From NCBI GenBank assembly GCA_031553875.1, contig JAVBKU010000004.1, positions 310,001 to 374,000 on the forward strand: a stretch of 64,000 nucleotides of DNA, in the 5' to 3' direction. Each line of letters begins with the position of its first letter. Position 1 is the first letter of the stretch. A program made the position numbers and the translations under genes. The notes under the pieces were generated by a model, which ran no database searches, had not been told where the DNA came from, and saw only the letters and a list, made by a program, of their open reading frames with translations. Source of the stretch: JAVBKU01 sp031553875. GTDB lineage: Bacteria > Bacteroidota > Bacteroidia > Bacteroidales > Rikenellaceae. This document shows positions 56,840 through 64,000 of the stretch, in pieces.

Positions 56840-57421
56840 TCACAGCAACCCCGCATCATATAGGCGGATCAGATCCTCTATCATCTTGTCATCTCCCTCC
56901 GCGTCGTACTCGTCCTTGAGGTTGGCGCCAAACAGGCGGGCCACACCCTGCCACAGGAATGCACTGAACGATCCGCGGAACTCCTTAAGCAGTTGGTATG
57001 AGGTGCGCGAGGTCTCGCGGTCGATGAGTTTCACTAGTATCTTACCCTGGCTGAAAGTCATATGCCTCAGCACGGGCGTGTATTTTTCCTTGATAGCCTT
57101 TTCCATGGCGGCAAGGTAGACGCGCTGCTGGCGCTTGTCCATGTTCTGGAGGTTGCCCTCCATCTTTTTGAGTATCGAGTTGGCTTCGCGGGCAACGGGA
57201 TATACCTTCTTGACGTCGCGCGCCAGGCGGTCGTAGCGCCGCATATCCTTAGTGCGGGCGAACTTGACCACTGGCTTCAACTCTATGACAAGCATGGAGT
57301 CCCTGCCGTTGCGCTCGTAACCTACGCGCACGATCTGTTCGTACGGATTCTGCCTCTGCCCGTAGGCAGCCATGGCAAAACCAGAAAGAACGAACAAGAG
57401 TATGAACAATAATGCTTTCAA
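56840..57421 (-). CDS. DUF4294-type exported protein
   Basis: 193 residues with a signal peptide (about 1-22). The body is basic and helical, typical of DUF4294 (RYDRLARDVKKVYPVAREAN, KILVKLIDRETSRTSYQLL). Members are found in Bacteroidota and have no assigned role. It diverges from the hydrogen module and converges on ostA. Confidence 0.82.
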   Translation of the reverse strand: MKALLFILLFVLSGFAMAAYGQRQNPYEQIVRVGYERNGRDSMLVIELKPVVKFARTKDMRRYDRLARDVKKVYPVAREANSILKKMEGNLQNMDKRQQRVYLAAMEKAIKEKYTPVLRHMTFSQGKILVKLIDRETSRTSYQLLKEFRGSFSAFLWQGVARLFGANLKDEYDAEGDDKMIEDLIRLYDAGLL

Positions 57422-57467
57422 TCGGCTTTACAGGTAGATTTAATGAGTTTTATTACACAAAATATTC

Positions 57468-57485
57468 ATACCTTTGCAAAGGTAT
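57468..57485 (+). promoter_or_regulatory. Perfect 18-bp palindrome overlapping the hydrogen-operon -7 box
   Basis: ATACCTTTGCAAAGGTAT is self-complementary at all 18 positions. It contains TACCTTTG (57469-57476), a TAnnTTTG -7 match, and ends 13 bp before the ATG at 57499. A repressor operator is inferred. Confidence 0.65.
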
Positions 57486-57498
57486 AAATTTTAACCAT

Positions 57499-59220
57499 AT
57501 GGATGAGCTCGGCGGCCTCGTTGTAAAACGAAATAATTGCGGCGATTGTTATAGATGCGTGAGGGAATGCGTCGTCAAAGCCGTCCATGTCCGCGACCAA
57601 AAAACAGTGATAGACAGCACTATGTGCATCGGTTGTGGGCATTGTGCGGGGGTCTGTCCTACAGGCGATATAGCGCTTCGCGACGACACCTGGTTGGCAA
57701 ATAAATTCATAAAAAAATATTCGATCAAGGTGGCGTCGCTCTCCCCGGATTGGAGAGTGGAGTTCGACGGCATAGACTCGACCCGCCTGATCGAGGCCCT
57801 GAAACTACTCGGCTTCACCCATATCTCCGAGAGCGCGCTGGGCGCGGAACGTACCGCCGAGGAGGAACTGAGGCTCCTCAAAGAGCGCAAAGGCATCAAT
57901 ATATCATCGCGTTGTCCCGCCGTGGCCGACTACATACGCAAATACCGTCCCAAGTGGGCGGAAATGCTGTTGCCAGTCGACACCCCCATGGTGGCCCATG
58001 CCAAGATGATAAAGAGCTGGTGGGGCCACGACGCCATGGTGGTACACTTCTCCGCCTGCGGAGCCGCCAAGGCCGAGGCCACCCGCCACCCAGAGCTTAT
58101 TCATCTCGCCCTCTCCTATCGCGAACTCAAGCAGTGGATGGGCAACGAAGGAATAAAGTTCGAGATGATCACCGGCCACGACACCTACAACTTCGCGCCC
58201 GTCACAGCCAAGGGCGGCCTGCTCTACCCTGTTATGGGCGGCACGGTGAGCGAGGAAACAGTAGCGGCCATCGGCGACAAGAACGTACACTACATATCCT
58301 CTTCGTCGATGCCGGACGTGAGGGAGATGCTACCCGACACGCCTCCCGAAATAGAAGGCACGCTTTACATGGACCTTATGGCCTGCGCCGGAGGTTGCAT
58401 AGGCTCGAAATGCACGAGCGAGGGACGCCGCAGCATGATCGAAAAGGGCCTGATGATCCGTACCGAGCTCGAACGCCGCCATTTTATAGACGAGCCCTAT
58501 ACCGTACCCTTTGTCGACGTCACATATAACGGCCTGGAAGCCGAACCGATAGACAATTTCGTGCCCGAAAGCGCCACAAGCGCAGCCCTCGAGGAGCTGG
58601 GCATCGTGAGCGATAAGCTCCAGATCAACTGCAACGGCTGCGGCTACGTCACCTGCCGCCGCTTCGCAAAGGCGTTGAGCAAGGGCGCGGCAGACAAAAA
58701 CATGTGCGTATACTACGTACGCGAGGAGCTCGAAAGCAAATTCCACACCCTGCTCGACCAGCTCACATCGGGAGTGGCAGTGGTGTCGCACGACATGAAG
58801 ATAATCGACACCAACCGTATGCTGGCCTCTATGCTGGGGCAGGAAAAGGAGATACTCTACAACGAGAACCGTATGCGGGGTATGGACGCCGCGGGGATAT
58901 TCCCCTTCCACAAGATGCTCAAGGAGTTTATCGCCAGCGGTGGCGAGCAGTTTACCCGCGACATCGAGTTCAAAGGCAGGATAATCAACGTGTCGCTGTT
59001 CAGTATACGCAACCGCCAGGCGGTGATGGTGATCCTGCGCGACATGCTCTTCCTGCAGGTGCGCGGCGAGGAGATCGCGGCCCGCACACAGCAGGTTATC
59101 AAGGAAAACCTCGAAACGGTACAGAAGATAGCGTGCCTCTTGGGCGACAACGCCTCGCGCACGGAAGCCATACTCAACTCCATACTCAAATCGCAGAAGG
59201 AGGTCGGGGAAAGTGAATAG
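57499..59220 (+). CDS. Sensory [FeFe]-hydrogenase-like protein with PAS domain
   Basis: 573 residues from ATG 57499, with 29 further codons in frame upstream. Two 4Fe-4S ferredoxin motifs (C14/17/20/24 and C43/46/49/53). An H-cluster domain (about 70-375) shows altered signatures: SSRCPAV for TSCCP, FSACGAAKAE for the MPC motif, and MACAGGCIGSKC. The four cysteines for the cubane are there. Next is a 4Fe-4S domain (CNGCGYVTCRRFAKALSKG) and a C-terminal PAS domain (about 425-535). Resembles group C sensory hydrogenases linked to PP2C-type phosphatases. The SpoIIE-like gene overlaps its end by 8 bp. It probably reports H2 or redox state rather than producing H2. Confidence 0.82.
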   Translation: MDELGGLVVKRNNCGDCYRCVRECVVKAVHVRDQKTVIDSTMCIGCGHCAGVCPTGDIALRDDTWLANKFIKKYSIKVASLSPDWRVEFDGIDSTRLIEALKLLGFTHISESALGAERTAEEELRLLKERKGINISSRCPAVADYIRKYRPKWAEMLLPVDTPMVAHAKMIKSWWGHDAMVVHFSACGAAKAEATRHPELIHLALSYRELKQWMGNEGIKFEMITGHDTYNFAPVTAKGGLLYPVMGGTVSEETVAAIGDKNVHYISSSSMPDVREMLPDTPPEIEGTLYMDLMACAGGCIGSKCTSEGRRSMIEKGLMIRTELERRHFIDEPYTVPFVDVTYNGLEAEPIDNFVPESATSAALEELGIVSDKLQINCNGCGYVTCRRFAKALSKGAADKNMCVYYVREELESKFHTLLDQLTSGVAVVSHDMKIIDTNRMLASMLGQEKEILYNENRMRGMDAAGIFPFHKMLKEFIASGGEQFTRDIEFKGRIINVSLFSIRNRQAVMVILRDMLFLQVRGEEIAARTQQVIKENLETVQKIACLLGDNASRTEAILNSILKSQKEVGESE

Positions 59221-60397
59221 CCGCAAGGAGAAATTCTTCGTAGAGATCGACTACGAACAGTGCACGGAGAAGGGCCGCGCGGCCGGTGGCGAGGTGTATA
59301 TGCAGCGCCGCCGCATGGGGCTCACCACCCTGGTGCTGTCGGGCGGCGGAGGCAGCGGCATAAGGGCCAACGTCACAGCCAACGTGGTGGCGTCGATGGC
59401 CCTGAGCTATTCGGTCAATGCCGAGAAGCCCGAGCACACGGCAAGGGTGATAATAGACACCTTTTTCGGGAGCGGCAATGAGGAGGAGAAACAACCCACA
59501 TTCACCATCGTGAGCATCAGCCCCCGGGGTGAGGTCTACGTGATGGAGTGCGGCAATCCCCGTTTTATGCTCATAAGGGGCGGAGAGCGTGCCGAGGTGG
59601 AGTCAAAGGTGATGAACATCCTGTCCCGCGGGATTAAATATGCCGTACGTAGGAGCAGGTTTAAGGCTCTGCCGGAGGACAGGATGGTATTTTTCACCGA
59701 GGGGGTCGCGACCTCCGGCAGCGGGACAAGGCGCATGCCCGAGGGATGGGGTGCGGAGGGAGTCGCCGAACTGTGCCTGCGCAGCGTGAAGGACGAACCC
59801 ACTATCTCCGCCAGAGGCCTGGCGCAGCGGATGTTGTCCACGGCCCAGATGAACGATTTCATGTCGCCGCGCGCGGATATGAGCTGTGTGTCGGTGTATT
59901 TCCGCCAGCCGAGGAAGATACTTATCAGCACCGGGCCGCCGTTCAACAGCAACAAGGACAAGATCCTCGCCGATATGGTGGCCACCTACGACGGCACGAG
60001 AGTGATCTGCGGCGGCACCACGGCCAAGATAATCGCCCGGGAACTGGGGCGCGAACTGGTCGCCATATTAAAACGCGACCCATCCGGACTACCGCCCACA
60101 TATAAAATGGAGGGTATGGATATGGTGACCGAGGGGGTGTTGACCCTGAGCAAGGTCAAGAGCCTGTTAGAGGGATTGCAAGGTACGACGGTAACGTCGA
60201 AAGGCACCGACGGGGCCCTGGCCTCGCTGTTGCTCAACCACGACATCATCGAGTTCGCCGTGGGCACCTGTATCAACCCCATACACCAGGACCCGAGCCT
60301 GCCCGTGGAGCTGGAACTGAGGCGTAACCTCATAAAGAATCTCGCCCAGGTGCTCGAAGAAAAATTCATGAAGGAAGTAAGAATACAATACATATAA
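59213..60397 (+). CDS. SpoIIE/PP2C-like protein with altered metal site
   Basis: 394 residues; GTG start overlapping the preceding stop. The PP2C/SpoIIE-type domain (about 15-230) retains TEGVATSG and RADMSCVSVYF near its end. The usual [I/L]-S/G-D-G-x-G-S-G metal loop reads LSGGGGSG, so the first metal-binding aspartate is glycine. A C-terminal domain (about 235-390), starting ILISTGPPFNSNKDK, is shared by hydrogenase-linked SpoIIE proteins. It may be a weakened or non-catalytic phosphatase. It passes on the signal of the sensory hydrogenase, by context. Confidence 0.78.
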   Translation: MNSRKEKFFVEIDYEQCTEKGRAAGGEVYMQRRRMGLTTLVLSGGGGSGIRANVTANVVASMALSYSVNAEKPEHTARVIIDTFFGSGNEEEKQPTFTIVSISPRGEVYVMECGNPRFMLIRGGERAEVESKVMNILSRGIKYAVRRSRFKALPEDRMVFFTEGVATSGSGTRRMPEGWGAEGVAELCLRSVKDEPTISARGLAQRMLSTAQMNDFMSPRADMSCVSVYFRQPRKILISTGPPFNSNKDKILADMVATYDGTRVICGGTTAKIIARELGRELVAILKRDPSGLPPTYKMEGMDMVTEGVLTLSKVKSLLEGLQGTTVTSKGTDGALASLLLNHDIIEFAVGTCINPIHQDPSLPVELELRRNLIKNLAQVLEEKFMKEVRIQYI

Positions 60398-60420
60398 ACT
60401 TATCTGTAACCACGTTTGCT

Positions 60421-60675
60421 ATGGACAAGAAACTCGAAGTGAAAATATGTACCGGCACGATGTGCTACGTGATGGGCGGGGCCGACCTGCAGCTGCTCGA
60501 TGAACACCTGAGCGCCGGCATACTCGATCAGATCGACATCAAAGGCAGCCCCTGCCTCGCCTGCTGCAACAAGGACGACCGCAAAGCCCCGTTCGTTATG
60601 GTGGGCGAAGAGATAATCTCGAGCGCCTCGATACAGAGCGTGACCGACGCGATAAAGAAACATTTAGGCTTATAA
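60421..60675 (+). CDS. Thioredoxin-like [2Fe-2S] ferredoxin (NuoE-type)
   Basis: 84 residues. Four cysteines in the NuoE/thioredoxin-like ferredoxin pattern: CTGTMC (C-x4-C, about 11-16) and CLACC (C-x3-C, about 43-47). It accepts or donates electrons to the hydrogenase encoded next. Short gaps on either side (23 and 26 bp) place it in the same operon. Confidence 0.82.
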   Translation: MDKKLEVKICTGTMCYVMGGADLQLLDEHLSAGILDQIDIKGSPCLACCNKDDRKAPFVMVGEEIISSASIQSVTDAIKKHLGL

Positions 60676-60701
60676 TTCATTCGGCATAGAATAGACAAGC
60701 T

Positions 60702-62123
60702 ATGGCAATCATAAACAACGCGGTACTGATGCGCCGCGAACTCCTTACCCGCATCACAAAATTATACGCCGAGGGAGAGCTCGAGCCCAAGATCGACCAC
60801 ATCCCCATCGAGCTTCGCCCACGCGGCTACGAACAGCCCTCGCGCTGCTGCGTGTACAAGGACAGGGCCATGCTCAAGTATAAGATCATGGCCTTGCTCG
60901 GGTTCAACATACAGGACGAGACCGACGAAACGGTGAGCCTGCGCGAATATGTGCAGAGGGCCTTCAAACGCGACAGTATCTCGGCCGAGCCGCTTACGGT
61001 GGTCGACGATGTGTGCAGCGCGTGCGTGAAGGTCAACTACGTGGTGACCAACATGTGCCGCGGCTGTATGGCCCGCCCCTGCATGATGAACTGCCCCAAG
61101 GACGCCATCGACTTCCACGACGGGCAGGCCCATATCCACCAGGACAAATGCGTGAACTGCAGCCTCTGCCAGAAGAATTGCCCCTACCACGCCATCATCT
61201 ACATCCCCGTGCCGTGCGAGGAGTCGTGCCCGGTGAACGCCATCAGCAAGGGCGAGAACGGCATCGAGAAGATCGACTACGACAAGTGTATCTACTGCGG
61301 GCGTTGCGTGGCCTCGTGCCCCTTTGGCGCCATTATGGAGAAGTCGCACCTTATGGGCGTGTTCAAGGCGCAGAACGAAGGCAGGAAGATAATCGCCATG
61401 GTGGCTCCGGCCATCGCGGGACAGTTCCGCGCCCCATTGGCTCAGATACTCGGCGCGATAAAGCAATTAGGGTTCCACGACGTGATAGAGGTGGCCAAGG
61501 GCGCCGACGTCACCACCGACAAGGAGGCCAAGGAGTTCCTGCACAAGATGAGCGAGGGCCAGCCTTTCATGACCACCTCGTGCTGTCCGTCATACAAGGC
61601 CGTGGTACGCAAGCATATCCCCGAAATACAGGACTATATGTCCGACACGCGCTCTCCTCTCCATTATACGGCGGCGATAGCGCGGGCTAAGTATCCCGAC
61701 GGCGTGCTGGTGTTCATCGGCCCGTGCCTGGCCAAAAGGCAGGAAGCCTACACCGACGAGAATACCGACCTGATGCTCTCGTTCGAGGAGATAGGCTCCA
61801 TGTTCGTGGCCAAGGGCATCGACGTGGACGACAGCTCGCAAGTGACCCTCGACGACAATATAGATTCCACAAGCCGGGGTTATGCCGTAAGCCAGGGAGT
61901 TATGAGGGCCATACAGCACAAGCTGGGCGACAAGGCCGATATAACCCCCGTGGTGGTCAACGGCATCAACAAGGAGAGCATACGCGAGATGCGCTCGTTC
62001 GCCAAGAGCTGCCCGGGAAATATGGTCGAAGTGATGGCCTGCGAGGGCGGATGCGTGGGGGGATGCAACGTGATAGCCAACACCAAGGTGGCCACAAGGC
62101 AGGTAAATGAATTAGTGAAATAA
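60702..62123 (+). CDS. Catalytic [FeFe] hydrogenase, group-B-like
   Basis: 473 residues. Multiple 4Fe-4S motifs in the N-terminal part (CRGCMARPCMMNC, CVNCSLCQKNC and CIYCGRCVASC). The complete H-cluster signatures follow: L1 TTSCCPSY (about 287-294), L2 IGPCLAKRQEA (about 340-350) and L3 MACEGGCVGGC (about 446-456). It reduces protons with ferredoxin in fermentation, or oxidises H2. Maturases HydEFG are not in the window. It sits between the [2Fe-2S] protein and the flavodiiron gene. Confidence 0.92.
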   Translation: MAIINNAVLMRRELLTRITKLYAEGELEPKIDHIPIELRPRGYEQPSRCCVYKDRAMLKYKIMALLGFNIQDETDETVSLREYVQRAFKRDSISAEPLTVVDDVCSACVKVNYVVTNMCRGCMARPCMMNCPKDAIDFHDGQAHIHQDKCVNCSLCQKNCPYHAIIYIPVPCEESCPVNAISKGENGIEKIDYDKCIYCGRCVASCPFGAIMEKSHLMGVFKAQNEGRKIIAMVAPAIAGQFRAPLAQILGAIKQLGFHDVIEVAKGADVTTDKEAKEFLHKMSEGQPFMTTSCCPSYKAVVRKHIPEIQDYMSDTRSPLHYTAAIARAKYPDGVLVFIGPCLAKRQEAYTDENTDLMLSFEEIGSMFVAKGIDVDDSSQVTLDDNIDSTSRGYAVSQGVMRAIQHKLGDKADITPVVVNGINKESIREMRSFAKSCPGNMVEVMACEGGCVGGCNVIANTKVATRQVNELVK

Positions 62124-62137
62124 AAATATATAATGTG

Positions 62138-63334
62138 ATGATAAACAGCGATAAAGTATCGGAAGGAATATTTTTAACGAGGGCGGTCGACCGCCGCAAG
62201 CACCTCTTCGAAAACATGTGGCCGCTCCCCTGCGGCGTATCGTACAACTCTTACCTGATAAAGGACCAGAAGAGCGTACTTATGGACACCGTGGAAAGAG
62301 GCAATGAGCATGGCTTCATGAAATGGATCGACGCCACACTCGAAGGGGCGCCGCTCGACTATCTGGTGATAAACCATATGGAGCTCGACCACTCGGGCGC
62401 CCTGGAATCCATAATATGCCGCTACCCCGATGTAAAGATCATCGGCAACAAGAAGACTTTCGGTGTACTCGAAGCCTACTTCGGCGGCAGGGACAATCTT
62501 ATGGAGGTGCAGGACGGCGACACTCTCTCATTGGGTAAGCACACCCTTAAATTCATCTTCACCCCCTGGGTACACTGGCCCGAGACCATGATGACCTACG
62601 AAACCACCACCTCTACCCTCTTCTCCGGCGACGCCTTCGGGATGTTCGGCGGCGTGGATGGTGGCGTATTCGACGATGAGGTGTGCTTCGACGAATATTA
62701 TGAATCGGAGATGAGGCGCTACTACTCCAACATCGTGGGTAAGTACAGCAATATGGTGCAGAAGGCGTTCGCCAAGCTGGGCGATACGGGGGTCAAGTGC
62801 ATCTGTCCCTTGCACGGCTTCGTGTGGAGGACCGATCCGGGCAAGGTTATCTCCCTTTATGACAAGTGGAGCCGCTATGAGGCAGAGGAGGGTGTGGTGG
62901 TGATATATGCCTCGATGTACGACAACACGGCCGCCACGGCCAACTTCATAGCCCGTGAACTGTCAAAGGCCGGGGTAAAGAATATCCGCGTACACGACGT
63001 ATCGAAGACCCACGTATCGTACCTCATAAACGACATCTGGAAGTATAAGGGCGTGATACTGGGCAGCTGCGCCTACAACGGGCAGATGTTCCCACTTATG
63101 GAAAACCTTACTACCGAGCTACTGCATATGGGCGTCAAGGAACGCTACCTCGGCATCTTCGGCGGATACAGCTGGAACGGCGGCGGGGCGAAGAACCTGT
63201 CGGCATTCGCCGAAGCATCCTGCTGGGAACTGGTAGCTCCCGTAGCTGACGTCAAAGGCGACCCCATTGAAGAGAAGCTCGAAGCCTGCGCTCTTATAGC
63301 CCGCAGTATGGCCGAAAAAATCCTCAAAAAATAA
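62138..63334 (+). CDS. Flavodiiron protein (A-type flavoprotein)
   Basis: 398 residues from ATG 62138 (in-frame GTG at 62135). N-terminal metallo-beta-lactamase-like diiron domain with HMELDHSGAL (about 85-94) and VHWPETMMTYE (about 147). C-terminal flavodoxin domain (about 250-395), VIYASMYDNTAATA. It reduces O2 to water or NO to N2O, protecting the oxygen-sensitive hydrogenase, with which it shares an operon. Confidence 0.92.
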   Translation: MINSDKVSEGIFLTRAVDRRKHLFENMWPLPCGVSYNSYLIKDQKSVLMDTVERGNEHGFMKWIDATLEGAPLDYLVINHMELDHSGALESIICRYPDVKIIGNKKTFGVLEAYFGGRDNLMEVQDGDTLSLGKHTLKFIFTPWVHWPETMMTYETTTSTLFSGDAFGMFGGVDGGVFDDEVCFDEYYESEMRRYYSNIVGKYSNMVQKAFAKLGDTGVKCICPLHGFVWRTDPGKVISLYDKWSRYEAEEGVVVIYASMYDNTAATANFIARELSKAGVKNIRVHDVSKTHVSYLINDIWKYKGVILGSCAYNGQMFPLMENLTTELLHMGVKERYLGIFGGYSWNGGGAKNLSAFAEASCWELVAPVADVKGDPIEEKLEACALIARSMAEKILKK

Positions 63335-63339
63335 CGACC

Positions 63340-63726
63340 ATGACATCGAAGATAGAGGTTAGCATGAAATACACCTCCCGCGCGGAGGCCACGCCTGCGC
63401 TGAGCGCGAAGAGCATGGGCTCCGGCGCCCTCGAAGTGCTCGCCACCCCCGCGATGGTAGCCCTGATGGAGAATGCAGCCATGAACGCCATACAGGCCGC
63501 CCTGCCCGAAGGTTACGGCAGCGTGGGGACTCATATAAACATCAACCACACACGCGCTACGTCAATAGGCAACACGATCGAAGCCACGGCCGAAGTGACG
63601 AAAATAAACGGCCGCGAGATCACTTTTATCCTCACGGCATCAGACCCTTACGGGGATATAGGAGTAGGCGAACACACCCGTTTTGTAATAGAAAACAGCC
63701 GCTTCCTCGAAAAATTGAAAAAATAA
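63340..63726 (+). CDS. Hotdog-fold thioesterase (fluoroacetyl-CoA thioesterase-like)
   Basis: 128 residues. Single hotdog domain with ATPAMVALMENAAMNA (about 35-50) and GTHININHTRATSIG (about 67-81), a pattern like FlK-type and related acyl-CoA thioesterases. It starts 5 bp after the flavodiiron gene stop, so it is probably in the same transcript. The acyl-CoA substrate is unknown. Confidence 0.85.
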   Translation: MTSKIEVSMKYTSRAEATPALSAKSMGSGALEVLATPAMVALMENAAMNAIQAALPEGYGSVGTHININHTRATSIGNTIEATAEVTKINGREITFILTASDPYGDIGVGEHTRFVIENSRFLEKLKK

Positions 63727-63729
63727 TTG

Positions 63730-63737
63730 TAAATTTG
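63730..63737 (+). promoter_or_regulatory. Possible -7 box upstream of fba
   Basis: TAAATTTG fits TAnnTTTG, 115 bp before the ATG at 63852. No matching -33 was found. Confidence 0.35.
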
Positions 63738-63851
63738 GGGCTCATTAGCATTTTTGCCCGTTTTTAAGGGACAAAAAGTGACCGCAACATCAAGCCAAGC
63801 CCACCCAAAGACATACCGACAACAAGTTTAACATTTAAATATAAATTTACT

Positions 63852-64000
63852 ATGAGCAAGAAATTTCCCGCCGGAGTAATCTCGGGCAGCCAGGTAAGCG
63901 AAATCTTCGCCTATGCCAAGGAAAAAGGATTCGCGATCCCCGCAGTTAACGTAACAGGTACCGACACCGTCAACGCCGTTATGGAATGCGCGCGCGAAGT
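63852..64000 (+). CDS. fba: Class II fructose-bisphosphate aldolase, N-terminal part
   Basis: 49 residues, cut by the window end. Starts MSKKFPAGVISGSQVSEIF and continues AIPAVNVTGTDTVNAVMECA, the usual N-terminus of class II (metal-dependent) fructose-bisphosphate aldolase. It cleaves fructose 1,6-bisphosphate in glycolysis. The metal ligands lie beyond the window. Confidence 0.9.
   Translation, partial: MSKKFPAGVISGSQVSEIFAYAKEKGFAIPAVNVTGTDTVNAVMECARE

Overview
The window is a chromosomal piece of a Bacteroidota bacterium, most likely an anaerobic, gut-type member of Bacteroidales. The evidence is promoters with the Bacteroidota -7 box TAnnTTTG, almost no Shine-Dalgarno sequences, CcsBA-type cytochrome c assembly, an OstA/SurA-like/DUF5683/DUF4294 envelope set, VirE_N-type mobile-element genes, and a group-B-like [FeFe] hydrogenase. 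A Rikenellaceae/Alistipes-like origin is a guess. No rRNA, tRNA or CRISPR array was seen.

Layout. 1-3.2 kb: tail of a secreted protein, a RibD-like protein with reversed domain order, and UDP-glucose dehydrogenase. 3.2-12.8 kb: an IclR-headed catabolic cluster with a beta-propeller di-heme cytochrome, a cupin lipoprotein, a VOC protein, DhaK, DhaL, an LsrF-type aldolase/thiolase, a beta-propeller lipoprotein and CcsBA. 12.9-20.8 kb: NeuB-like synthase, Hsp20, two small proteins, a GH3 glycosidase and a PAS/GAF histidine kinase. 20.9-23.2 kb: two tandem ATP-grasp genes, one frameshifted. 23.3-30.7 kb: a compact operon joining an RsbU/RsbW/RsbV partner-switching module to a polar amino-acid-type ABC transporter. 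Its 1231-residue subunit fuses seriate binding-protein domains to the permease, and its ATPase carries a degenerate RsbW-like tail. I consider this the most unusual system here.

30.9-44.3 kb: an AT-rich integrative element in the 3' end of mnmE, bounded by 17-bp direct repeats (30900-30916 and 44275-44291) with a third imperfect copy at 36863-36877. The left part carries an HNH/twin-methyltransferase restriction-modification cassette and a Fic protein. The right part carries VirE_N/primase-like, RepA-like ATPase, excisionase-like, tyrosine integrase, NERD and HTH genes. The mnmE 3' end is also the site used by Salmonella genomic island SGI1.

44.3-57.4 kb: core genes mnmE, a lytic transglycosylase, a DUF5683 protein and parB/parA on the minus strand, then ornithine carbamoyltransferase, a CPBP protease, two SurA-like chaperones and OstA on the plus strand, and a DUF4294 protein. 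57.5-63.7 kb: a hydrogen module with a putative sensory [FeFe]-hydrogenase-like protein, a SpoIIE-like protein with an altered metal site, a [2Fe-2S] protein, a catalytic [FeFe] hydrogenase, a flavodiiron protein and a thioesterase. A perfect 18-bp palindrome covers its promoter. The window ends in the start of class II fructose-bisphosphate aldolase.
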